19,492 bases of DNA from Bacillota bacterium (GTDB lineage: Bacteria; Bacillota_A; Clostridia; DSM-8532), in contig JAFADM010000266.1 of assembly GCA_023424865.1 (NCBI GenBank), positions 1-19,492 on the forward strand, written 5' to 3'. Position numbers and translations under genes: made by a program. Positions 1 through 6,301 of this stretch are shown here, one piece after another. The notes beneath the pieces were generated by a model. The model was not told the DNA's origin. It ran no database searches and saw nothing but the letters and a program-made list of their open reading frames with translations. Numbering within the stretch: position 1 is the first letter of the stretch; each line of letters starts with the position of its first letter.

Positions 1-85
1 TTGAACGGACTGTTTTTATCGAGCAGATTTTATAGCTACTGCAATAAGCTTTAAATTCAATTCAGTAAACACGGGAAGTTAAAGA

Positions 86-119
86 AGTAAGTTGCGTTTG
101 CAATATAATGTAACTTACT
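86..119. repeat. Imperfect inverted repeat
   Basis: AGTAAGTTGC (86-95) faces GTAACTTACT (110-119) across a 14-nt loop, giving a 10-bp stem with one G-T mismatch. It is not followed by a run of T, so it is a poor intrinsic terminator. It could be an operator, or the tail of a transcript entering from the left of the window. No gene is seen in 1-215. Confidence 0.4.
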
Positions 120-215
120 GTTCTGGTTTAAAAGTATTTCGACATTACATTAGGAGTAAAATTCACTTTTTAGATGTATTAATTGGCTAACTGGATGCTG
201 CGGATGAATTTGACG

Positions 216-244
216 TTGACAGGTTGAGGGGCCTATTGTAAAAT
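216..244 (+). promoter_or_regulatory. Sigma-A promoter of the tRNA-Leu gene
   Basis: A perfect -35 TTGACA (216-221) is separated by exactly 17 bp from TAAAAT (239-244), one mismatch from consensus. Transcription would begin near 251, just before the mature tRNA at 259, as expected for a stable RNA promoter. Confidence 0.8.
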
Positions 245-258
245 AGTTATGCACGTTT

Positions 259-346
259 GCTCGAGTGGTGAAATCGGCAGACACAACGGACTTAAAATCC
301 GTCGGACTAATAATCCATACCGGTTCAAGTCCGGTCTCGAGCACCA
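259..346 (+). tRNA. tRNA-Leu (anticodon UAA)
   Basis: The acceptor stem GCTCGAG (259-265) pairs with CTCGAGC (336-342), followed by discriminator A and an encoded CCA (344-346). The anticodon stem ACGGA/TCCGT encloses loop CTTAAAA with anticodon TAA at 293-295, reading UUA leucine codons. The T arm ACCGG-TTCAAGT-CCGGT is canonical. The long variable arm is typical of class II tRNAs. It stands alone rather than in a tRNA cluster, with its own promoter and terminator. tRNA 3' ends are common integration sites, and an accessory region lies to the right, but I found no second copy of the 3' end. Confidence 0.97.
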
Positions 347-390
347 AAAGACATAGCTTTCCGTCAAGGGAATGGTATGTCTTTTTTTTT
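346..390 (+). terminator. Rho-independent terminator after tRNA-Leu
   Basis: AAAGACATA pairs with TATGTCTTT around an internal stretch that can itself partly pair, and is followed by an uninterrupted T run ending at 390. The position directly after the CCA end fits termination of the tRNA transcript. Confidence 0.85.
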
Positions 391-486
391 AAATAATATG
401 GTGTTCTGCTAAAATGTCAACCGAATGAATTCCATACGGGTTATAAATACACAAACAGATAAAAAGAACTTGCATGAAGGTGTTAA

Positions 487-960
487 ATGGATATAAAACA
501 GGTAGCAAATACGGATTTAGAAGTTATTGTAAACATAACCCATGAAACAATCAAAGGAATTTACCCCCGTTATTACCCGAAAGGAGCAGTTGATTTTTTC
601 CTTGCACACCATAGCGCAGAGAATATTAAATGTGATATTCTTTTAGGCAATATCTTTCTCCTTACAGTGGACGGGGTACCGGTGGGGACAGTCACAATAA
701 AAAATAATGAGATTTGCCGCTTGTTCGTACTACCTGAGCAGCAAGGAAAAGGATATGGGAAGGCGTTGCTGGACTATTCAGAAAAAGAAATTTCCCAAAG
801 ATCCGCGAAAATCTGTTTAGACGCTTCTCTGCCTGCGAAAAAAATTTACTTACGCCGGGGCTATCGGGAGATAACATATCATGCTATCCTAACAGAAAAC
901 GGTGACTACCTGTGCTATGACGTAATGCAAAAAGCAACGGATTTCACAGGTGGAGAATAA
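487..960 (+). CDS. GNAT family N-acetyltransferase
   Basis: This 157-aa protein is the length of a single GNAT domain, a fold that transfers an acetyl group from acetyl-CoA to an amine. The acetyl-CoA pyrophosphate loop (motif A) is clear: CRLFVLPEQQGKGYGKALL at about residues 77-95, with the Q-x-x-G-x-G signature at Q86, G89 and G91. Motif B follows as AKKIYLRRGYRE near residues 117-128, where the Tyr and the RRGY turn are typical. A GAAGG ribosome binding site precedes the ATG. The substrate cannot be told from sequence; such single-domain enzymes act on small amines, antibiotics or proteins. It stands alone, between the tRNA-Leu unit and the accessory region, and may or may not belong to that region. 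Confidence 0.88.
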   Translation: MDIKQVANTDLEVIVNITHETIKGIYPRYYPKGAVDFFLAHHSAENIKCDILLGNIFLLTVDGVPVGTVTIKNNEICRLFVLPEQQGKGYGKALLDYSEKEISQRSAKICLDASLPAKKIYLRRGYREITYHAILTENGDYLCYDVMQKATDFTGGE

Positions 961-1255
961 ACGATATGAGGACAATTCTGACTTAATTCTGGAATTTTTT
1001 CTTCACTATTAATACAAGGAAAACCCTGATGGCGTAAGACTTCTAGGTTTTTACTTTTTAGTGGACTGGTTACTGAGTGCCTTTTACCCCTGATTTGTCT
1101 ACTATTTGTCTACTACAGGTGAAAAAAATTTTGAATAGAGGGTCAGCAAAAACCAAAAGAAAAAGCTGGCTTTCTAAGGCGCATAACACCATCTAGGCAA
1201 TTAGCCAATAGATCTAGAATAGCATTGTTCAAATTTATATCACGAGTCAACAGTT
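961..1255. other. Non-coding, possibly decayed accessory DNA
   Basis: No convincing ORF is seen on either strand. The stretch is AT-rich and contains the tandem 11-bp repeat at 1093-1114. The minus strand reads as short open stretches broken by stops, which would suit a decayed gene end, but no family is recognisable. Confidence 0.5.
1093..1114. repeat. Perfect tandem 11-bp repeat (two copies)
   Basis: ATTTGTCTACT occurs twice back to back, at 1093-1103 and 1104-1114. Short tandem direct repeats near element ends are known as arm-type binding sites for tyrosine integrases and excisionases, but no integrase gene is present in the window, so that role is only a guess. Confidence 0.75.
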
Positions 1256-1393
1256 ATGAAAAGATTCTTTTTGGGATTTGCGTTTACTGTATCAATTCTT
1301 GTCGCCATATTCATTCTTCTCAACTTGTACTGTTATCGTAAGTATATTTATAAAAACTATAGCAAAATTACACCTATACTTAGTATAGATTAA
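1256..1393 (+). CDS. Possible 45-aa single-span membrane peptide
   Basis: An ATG-to-TAA ORF encodes 45 residues: a basic start (MKRFF), one hydrophobic segment (about residues 6-24, including TVSILVAIFILLNL) and a polar, Lys/Tyr-rich tail (YRKYIYKNYSK). This is the shape of type I toxins and other small membrane peptides. No good ribosome binding site is seen before the ATG, which weakens the case. It converges on the XRE repressor gene and ends only 5 bp from that gene's stop codon. Alternatively it is a chance ORF in AT-rich DNA. No family is recognised. Confidence 0.3.
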   Translation: MKRFFLGFAFTVSILVAIFILLNLYCYRKYIYKNYSKITPILSID

Positions 1394-1398
1394 ATTTG

Positions 1399-1737
1399 TT
1401 ATTTTGATTCACCAATAAACTCTTTTATTAGCTTCAAAACAATGTCCCTCTGTTCAGGAGTGAGCTTATGGACATCACGAAATAGAACCTTTGCCTCTGG
1501 CGGCAAAGCGCTATTTATAGAAGTGTCGGCATAGTTGCGGTCATCGGTGCGGCCAAGAAGATAATCAGTAGAAACGTTATAATATTCAGCAAGTTTATTA
1601 ATAGTATCAATATCAGGTTCGCTTACACCTGTCTCGTACTGTGTATAGGTAGTCCGACTGATACCTAAAAAAGCGGCAATATCAGATTGTCTAAGTTTTT
1701 TAACTGCCCGTAGCTCTTTTAACCGTAATCCAATCAT
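1399..1737 (-). CDS. XRE-family transcriptional repressor
   Basis: This is a 112-aa DNA-binding protein. An N-terminal Cro/CI helix-turn-helix covers about residues 4-60 (LKELRAVKKLRQSDIAAFLG, then TTYTQYETGVSEPDIDTI and YYNVSTDYLLGR), followed by a helical tail (LTPEQRDIVLKLIKEFIG) likely used for dimerisation. This fits phage- or ICE-type immunity repressors. The start at 1737 is preferred over the ATG at 1749: a GGAGG sequence sits between the two ATGs, 5 nt before the second, and the predicted transcription start (about 1748) falls at the first. A perfect palindrome inside its own promoter predicts autorepression. The divergent promoter and two further palindromes point to a bistable switch with genes to the right, which now look degraded. 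Confidence 0.9.
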   Translation of the reverse strand: MIGLRLKELRAVKKLRQSDIAAFLGISRTTYTQYETGVSEPDIDTINKLAEYYNVSTDYLLGRTDDRNYADTSINSALPPEAKVLFRDVHKLTPEQRDIVLKLIKEFIGESK

Positions 1738-1754
1738 AATTGCCTCCATAATTG

Positions 1755-1783
1755 ATTTTACATGTCAAAGTGTTTGACATCAA
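1755..1783 (-). promoter_or_regulatory. Repressor promoter with operator O1
   Basis: On the minus strand, TTGATG (1783-1778) and TAAAAT (1760-1755) are separated by exactly 17 bp. Between them and touching both lies a perfect palindrome, ATGTCAAA-GTG-TTTGACAT, at 1762-1780. A repressor bound here would block RNA polymerase, which suggests negative autoregulation of the XRE gene. Confidence 0.72.
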
Positions 1784-1808
1784 ACAATGTCAAGAAAAAT
1801 GACATTGT
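1784..1808. promoter_or_regulatory. Operator O2 (palindrome)
   Basis: ACAATGTCA (1784-1792) and TGACATTGT (1800-1808) are perfect 9-bp inverted arms around a 7-nt spacer. It shares the TGTCA half-site with O1 and ends 3 bp before the -35 box of the rightward promoter, between the two promoters. Confidence 0.7.
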
Positions 1809-1811
1809 GTA

Positions 1812-1840
1812 TTGATGTGTCTAAAAAAACGTCATATAAT
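1812..1840 (+). promoter_or_regulatory. Rightward divergent promoter
   Basis: TTGATG (1812-1817) and a perfect TATAAT (1835-1840) are 17 bp apart. The same non-consensus -35 hexamer is used by the repressor promoter. It would drive the broken HTH gene and perhaps the ORF at 2063. Confidence 0.75.
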
Positions 1841-1867
1841 CAAAACGTCAAGTAACTTGACGTTTTG
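1841..1867. promoter_or_regulatory. Operator O3 (27-bp palindrome over +1)
   Basis: CAAAACGTCAAGT (1841-1853) and ACTTGACGTTTTG (1855-1867) are perfect 13-bp arms around a single central A. It starts right after the -10 box and covers the predicted transcription start. The half-site GTCAA is shared with O1 and O2. In RNA it could also form a very stable hairpin in the leader. Confidence 0.75.
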
Positions 1868-1885
1868 GAAGGTGATGATGAGATG

Positions 1886-2014
1886 ATGAGAGTATGGCTA
1901 AAAAGCATTAGGTGATAAAAAAATTTTACACAGGATCAAAACATGAAAGGAAGAATAGTCGGCTCGAGGTTACAAAATGCTGAAAAACTTTGCAAATGTA
2001 TAGTTCTGCGCTGA
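1886..2014 (+). pseudogene. Broken Cro-like helix-turn-helix gene
   Basis: From the ATG at 1886, with a GGAAGG site upstream, the frame reads MRVWLKSIR, then two consecutive stops (TGA TAA, 1913-1918). In the same frame it then continues as KNFTQDQNMKGRIVGSRL to a stop at 2012-2014. The joined reading, LKSIR..KNFTQDQ, matches the opening helix and the start of the recognition unit of Cro/CI-type regulators. I infer a second regulator of the element, inactivated by the double stop and eroded downstream. It sits where a cro-type gene is expected, directly behind the divergent promoter. The alternative is a 10-codon leader peptide (MRVWLKSIR) with no relation to HTH genes. Confidence 0.5.
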
Positions 2015-2062
2015 CCATTCCTTTCAAGCATTGCCGGACATCGTAAAGAAAGGGATAGTATT

Positions 2063-2344
2063 ATGATAGTACGCCAACTAAAAGCCAGTGAGTATGACAG
2101 CTTGCTAAACAGTTTAATTGAGAACGCCCATATTGAGGCGTTATCCGCAAGCTGTACTGTCCGAATGGTAATCAACAACGTGGAATACTCTATAAAATTA
2201 CAGCCGGAACACCATCACAAAATGGCAATCTTACAGGCACTGCGTATTGAGCGGGACATCAGCGGGCCGACCTACGAGTTAATCACCAAAGGCAACCTGT
2301 TGTCTTCGCTGTTGGAAATCCTGATTTATCAGGGTGTAGCGTAG
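2063..2344 (+). CDS. Conserved-looking 93-aa protein of unknown function
   Basis: An ATG preceded by AAAGGGA (about 9 nt away) opens a 93-aa protein. I do not recognise the family. It is soluble and mostly helical in appearance, with a central stretch VRMVINNVEYSIKLQPEHHH that looks like a beta hairpin ending in three His. No Cys, signal peptide or membrane segment is seen. Its place behind the switch region suggests an accessory gene of the degraded element, perhaps expressed from the promoter at 1812. The regular ORF and plausible ribosome binding site support it being real. Confidence 0.55.
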   Translation: MIVRQLKASEYDSLLNSLIENAHIEALSASCTVRMVINNVEYSIKLQPEHHHKMAILQALRIERDISGPTYELITKGNLLSSLLEILIYQGVA

Positions 2345-2636
2345 CAGGCAACCTCCAATTGGCGTGGATGCTGTAGACGCTGTTCGTCGCCGCTTTTTCT
2401 GAATGGGTGGCGTTTTCCTTTGCAAGAGGTTCAATGGTCTTGCGCTATTTCTTTAGCTGGCCCTTGAAATTCTCCATATGGGAAACCACTTGTTAAGCAG
2501 GGGCACCGCTTCATCCTGTTTTTTGAGTCAGAGCGAAGAACTCTGGCTGGCGGCAAAGTTTCAAGCCGAGGAACAGAAACCCCATACAAGGCCGGATAGG
2601 GGCGGATGGTGGTTGCACCGAAATACAAGAGGCAGG
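2345..2636. other. Apparently decayed sequence, no intact gene
   Basis: This 292-bp gap is visibly richer in G and C than its surroundings. The plus strand has open stretches interrupted by stops, for example one reading PYGKPLVKQGHRFILFFESE, and there are overlapping open frames on the opposite strand. No start with a ribosome binding site is found and no family is recognised. It ends right against the stop of the FAD oxidoreductase, so it may be the eroded end of an inserted element. Confidence 0.45.
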
Positions 2637-3740
2637 TTATTGCATCTTGTTGAATACTTTCATAAAGGGAGCGGCGTTTCGCAACAATTGAGACCGGCTG
2701 TTTTTATCGCAGACATGATTAATCATTTTTTGCAGCAATTCCATTCGTGAACTTTTTATCATGAAGTCCAAATTTTCATCGCTAAGATTTTCTAAATAGC
2801 GCCTGAGTACAAGTGAACGTTCATAATTTTTGATTAGCGGCTTTACCATTTGATCGTATGAGCCCAAACCACAGATATCGTAAGCGCTGTATATGCCCGT
2901 TAAAATAGAGGTGAACTGTCCGAACCCCAGCCCCGGTGAAATTGTGCCAAAGCAGTTCCCGCTAAAATAAGTGCTTTCCACTTTAGGCTTGCCACAAATG
3001 CCCACCAGATACTTTGTTACTTCAAATTTATCTGTAATTTTAAATTTCTGATTAAGATCCCTGGAGGTCTTTTCAAAAAAACGATCCCACATGACGTTGA
3101 TATCCAGTTTCGTTGTGCTGGGATAATCCGGATACATCATAACCAGATTTGCCTCGCTATAGGAATAAGGAATAATCCACCCATAGCCTCTCGGTGCAAT
3201 ATCATAGTCAAACCACGCATGGGGTGTGTCTATTTGAAAATCCCCTTCTATTGTGGCGCCTCTTACGGTACAGCTCAAGTCGCTTCTGAAATTACCCAGA
3301 AGACAGGAATAATCCGCGTCACCTGTAGCTAAAACTACCACATCGTAATGCTTGCATAATTCTTCATAGTCATGTTTGGAATTATATTCAATATCTGCTT
3401 TTACCTGCTTCTGTAATTGCATCTCGTAGGAATTTTCATGGCGGCCGCGAATATTGGTATAGCCAAGATCGCCTTTGATGAATCCTGCTTCGTTTTTTGA
3501 ATGAAGCACAATTTTATGGACTTCTGCCATGGAGTCCAAGTGAATTCCATAATTCTTTTTTAAATAAGGCAAGCAATCCTGAACAGGCCGATTAAGAAGG
3601 TGAAACATGCTCTCTGCATTGACGAAGCGATCACCCACACAGCTTCTTTTCTCAAATACGGAAGGTTTTATTCCGTTTCTTTCGAGTATAATCGCACAGG
3701 ATAGGCCGGCCATACCGGCACCCATTATAGCAACTTTCAA
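2637..3740 (-). CDS. NAD(P)/FAD-dependent oxidoreductase, geranylgeranyl-reductase-like
   Basis: This 367-aa flavoprotein opens with a Rossmann motif, MKVAIMGAGMAGLSCA (G7, G9, G12), followed by an acidic residue at the end of the second strand (E30) that would bind FAD ribose. A second FAD motif, VVVLATGDAD, lies at 134-143. The segment PRGYGWIIPYS (183-193) and the GNCFGTISPGLGFG motif (261-274) resemble the substrate and FAD regions of geranylgeranyl reductase-type enzymes that reduce isoprenoid or other lipid double bonds. The usual GDAAG box is altered to SGNCFG. It is the last gene of the ger operon, 21 bp after gerA, with its own GGAGGG site. Co-transcription suggests forespore expression. 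The substrate is unknown. Confidence 0.85.
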   Translation of the reverse strand: MKVAIMGAGMAGLSCAIILERNGIKPSVFEKRSCVGDRFVNAESMFHLLNRPVQDCLPYLKKNYGIHLDSMAEVHKIVLHSKNEAGFIKGDLGYTNIRGRHENSYEMQLQKQVKADIEYNSKHDYEELCKHYDVVVLATGDADYSCLLGNFRSDLSCTVRGATIEGDFQIDTPHAWFDYDIAPRGYGWIIPYSYSEANLVMMYPDYPSTTKLDINVMWDRFFEKTSRDLNQKFKITDKFEVTKYLVGICGKPKVESTYFSGNCFGTISPGLGFGQFTSILTGIYSAYDICGLGSYDQMVKPLIKNYERSLVLRRYLENLSDENLDFMIKSSRMELLQKMINHVCDKNSRSQLLRNAAPFMKVFNKMQ

Positions 3741-3761
3741 TTTACTCCCTCCTTATCCGAA

Positions 3762-5144
3762 TCATGGCTTAAGTATTTTGGAAATAAACGCTTTTAGTTT
3801 AAAAGGAGCAACCGGCGCGGCAAAAGCAACACCGAAGCTATTAGCCGAAACAATATTGGTCAATATAAAGCATAAGCCCAAGGTAAAACCAATCAAACCG
3901 AAAATCGAGGATAGGATCATCATCAGAAATTTGTAAATTCTAAAGGGATTCGTGATGGTATAGTCGGGCATTGCAAAAGAAGCAAGCAAAGAAGTCGATA
4001 CGAGAATCAGCAGCAAGGGGCTGAATATACCGGATGCAATGGCTGCCTGTCCGATAATGATAGTACCTGCGATACCGATTGCCGGACCGATTTTTTTGGG
4101 AATGCGAAGAAGGGCCTCCCGCAATATTTCCAGGAGTACCTCGAGAATAAATACCCCTGTGACAGGATTAAAAGGGACATTTGACCGCAGCATGGCCAGT
4201 ATCAGAATGTATTCTGACGGCAACGTATCATTATGAAACGATACAATGGCAATATAGAGCGAACCTAGAATAAACGAGGTAAACAGCGCGATATATCTTA
4301 TAACCATAAGAAAAAGCGCTAAATAGCGATTGTCATACCAATCGTCCCCGGAACGCAAAAAATCAGAAAATGTCTGGGGGGCTGCTAATGCGATTCCACT
4401 GCCCTCCGTAACCACCACGACCTTTCCATGGAGAATAGCGTTGCAGGCCATATCCGATCGTTCTATCAATCCCATCTGTGGGAAAAGTGTTTGCCGGTTA
4501 TTTAAAAGCAAAGATTGCAATTTCCCGGATTCTATAATATCATTCGGCTTAAGATTAGTGATTCTTTGAAGGATATCCTGGACAATATTTTTATCTGCGG
4601 CATTTTCGATATAAGCCACAGCGACATTGGCTTTTGTGCGAGGCCCCAATTGGATTATTTGTATTTTCAAATTTGTATCTTTAATTCTGTATCGGATAAG
4701 GGAGAGATTGGTATCCAGGCATTCTGTGAATGAATCCCTCGGTCCTCTTAGGGTATACGTAAGCTCCGGACTTTCAATGCTTTTGGATTCAATTTTCTTA
4801 ATGTTTGCCACCAGATATGCCGCGTCCCACGATAATAGTATTACCGTATTGCCATTCAGCAAATAATCCGCTATTTTGGTGGTTTCCCGCTCGGTAGAGC
4901 AGTCGTCGACATAAATAACCTGGCTGGCAAGCTCGTCTGCGGAAAGCTTGTTTTTACCTGATAAATATTCCATAAGCGGCTTTACAATGTATTCTGAAAG
5001 CATGGGCCTGTCTGTAAGCTGTTTGATAAACAAAACATAAACGGTCCCAAGATGGGTTGTAAGCATTCTGTATGAAAGATCACTTACCTGACTTTGAATT
5101 TCTTCAATTGCTTTATGCCGACAATTTGATTTATTTTGAAACAT
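3762..5144 (-). CDS. gerA: Spore germination receptor subunit A (GerA/SpoVAF family)
   Basis: This 460-aa protein is the A subunit of a nutrient germinant receptor in the spore inner membrane. The soluble N-terminal half carries the family signature GPRDSFTECLDTNL (134-147), then VAYIENAAD (176-184), and IERSDMACNAILHGKVVVVTEGS (227-249), where the usual TERPD has Ser for Pro. The C-terminal half has about five membrane segments and the strongly conserved EALLRIPKKIGPAIGIAGT (343-361) followed by IIIGQAA. It is slightly shorter than typical members (480-540 aa), mainly at the N-terminus. AGAGGT lies 4 nt before the ATG. It follows gerC by 20 bp. The family assignment is secure; which receptor (GerA, GerK or other) cannot be told. 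Confidence 0.95.
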   Translation of the reverse strand: MFQNKSNCRHKAIEEIQSQVSDLSYRMLTTHLGTVYVLFIKQLTDRPMLSEYIVKPLMEYLSGKNKLSADELASQVIYVDDCSTERETTKIADYLLNGNTVILLSWDAAYLVANIKKIESKSIESPELTYTLRGPRDSFTECLDTNLSLIRYRIKDTNLKIQIIQLGPRTKANVAVAYIENAADKNIVQDILQRITNLKPNDIIESGKLQSLLLNNRQTLFPQMGLIERSDMACNAILHGKVVVVTEGSGIALAAPQTFSDFLRSGDDWYDNRYLALFLMVIRYIALFTSFILGSLYIAIVSFHNDTLPSEYILILAMLRSNVPFNPVTGVFILEVLLEILREALLRIPKKIGPAIGIAGTIIIGQAAIASGIFSPLLLILVSTSLLASFAMPDYTITNPFRIYKFLMMILSSIFGLIGFTLGLCFILTNIVSANSFGVAFAAPVAPFKLKAFISKILKP

Positions 5145-5164
5145 AATTACCTCTGATATATTTT

Positions 5165-6262
5165 TTACTTGATTGGCAATTTACTAGTCTTAATAGAGGC
5201 ATTCACACTTACCGATGTCTCGGAGGACGCATAGAGCTGCTGCCAATCTAAATTTTTGAAATCACTATTGTATTTAGCTCTGAAGTACTTGTAAATATTC
5301 AAATAGTCCGTTTGATACTGCTTCTGAGAGACCTGAAGCGTTTGTACGATGTCCTTTTTTATAAAATCCGCCAACAGAACCTGCAAGCCTTGAAGAGTTT
5401 CTTTATTTATAACGGTAGCCTTATCCGCATATTGGATTTCTGCCGTAAATTTCATAGTAACGCTTAGCTTCAGCTTGCTATCCTGATAGGAGGGCTTTAT
5501 CGATTTATTTTTAACGCTTGCTTTTAAAATATATTTCCTGCCTTCAAAATCAATTTCATAGAAAGCAGCCGCCTTGGGATTGAGAAAAAAAACAATGCCA
5601 TTGCTTTGCTCTATTGGAATTACGCCTTGAATCTTGGTGTCTTTGAACACTGTATAACCTGTAATCGTAGGCCGGGATTTACTCATGTTAATATCAGGAA
5701 TAATAAAACCGGCTTTTTTAACAGCAAGTATTTCAATTACATTTCCGATATCGACGCTGATAGCCGTTCCATCCTGTATCATTTTTTCAAGAGAATCATC
5801 AATCGCCAGACCGACCGACAGCGAATTATCGGTGTCGGTGGCGAGCAGGCTCTCCGGCTCTGCCGAGGTCGTTACAACCTTGAGAGATTTTCTTGAATCG
5901 GTTTGAAATCTCGAACGATTCAAATATTCTTCCAGACTTTTATCTGCCAGGCGATGCGTAAAGATAAGCAGCCTGCATGCCCCCAGATACACCGTCTTGC
6001 TGCTTTTCTGCTCCAGATTATTTCTTGCGTCTATGAATGTGTCCCCTTCTGCCGAGATGATATGGACAGATCCGCTCTGCTCCTTTTTATCTGAGCTGCC
6101 TGACCCTGCCTTCTCTCCGGACAGATTGGCAACTTCTCCATAATAAACATATTGATTATTCTTGAAATCGATGGTTTCAGAAATATGGATATCTTTCTGT
6201 TCAATATCCTTCGAATCCCAGCATCCCGATGTAAAAAACACGGTAAGGATTAACATTATCAT
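5165..6262 (-). CDS. gerC: Spore germination lipoprotein (Ger(x)C family)
   Basis: The C subunit of a germinant receptor is a lipoprotein on the outer face of the spore inner membrane. The reading begins with a hydrophobic segment and a lipobox, TSGCWD with Cys14, the Cys-Trp-Asp being typical of the family. The body matches the Ger(x)C pattern: a long soluble protein with GEVANLSG, YLGACRLLIFTHRLADKSLEEYL and a helical C-terminal third. The 365-aa length is normal. The start is doubtful: the ATG at 6262 has no ribosome binding site and gives a signal peptide with no basic residues, while AAGGAAGG lies about 30 nt upstream, just after the gerB stop. See the entry at 6262-6291. Upstream is gerB, downstream gerA. 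Confidence 0.93.
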   Translation of the reverse strand: MIMLILTVFFTSGCWDSKDIEQKDIHISETIDFKNNQYVYYGEVANLSGEKAGSGSSDKKEQSGSVHIISAEGDTFIDARNNLEQKSSKTVYLGACRLLIFTHRLADKSLEEYLNRSRFQTDSRKSLKVVTTSAEPESLLATDTDNSLSVGLAIDDSLEKMIQDGTAISVDIGNVIEILAVKKAGFIIPDINMSKSRPTITGYTVFKDTKIQGVIPIEQSNGIVFFLNPKAAAFYEIDFEGRKYILKASVKNKSIKPSYQDSKLKLSVTMKFTAEIQYADKATVINKETLQGLQVLLADFIKKDIVQTLQVSQKQYQTDYLNIYKYFRAKYNSDFKNLDWQQLYASSETSVSVNASIKTSKLPIK

Positions 6263-6291
6263 TAATAAAAATCTGTGATCCTTAATGACAA
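6262..6291 (-). other. Short upstream ORF or frameshifted start of gerC
   Basis: Next to the AAGGAAGG site, TTG at 6291 opens nine codons ending in TAA that overlaps the gerC ATG as TAATG. Read in the gerC frame instead, the same bases give codons for KDHRFLL directly before MIML, a proper basic start for a lipoprotein signal peptide, with ATT at 6286 about 6 nt from the ribosome binding site. One extra T in the T-run at 6266-6270 region would fuse the TTG start to gerC. Confidence 0.4.
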
Positions 6292-6301
6292 TCCTTCCTT
6301 T

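Noticed and set aside
961..1255. Minus-strand remnant of an integrase gene end
   Set aside because: The tandem repeat and tRNA context suggest it, but no recombinase motif (R-H-R-Y box) could be read in any frame.
1960..1970. GGCTCGAGGTT resembling the 3' end of tRNA-Leu as a possible second attachment site
   Set aside because: Only the self-complementary CTCGAG core and one flanking base are shared; a real att duplication would keep a longer part of the T arm and CCA end.
2478..2750. 90-codon plus-strand ORF overlapping the oxidoreductase 3' end
   Set aside because: It runs over a well-supported gene on the other strand, and its start lies in decayed sequence without a ribosome binding site.
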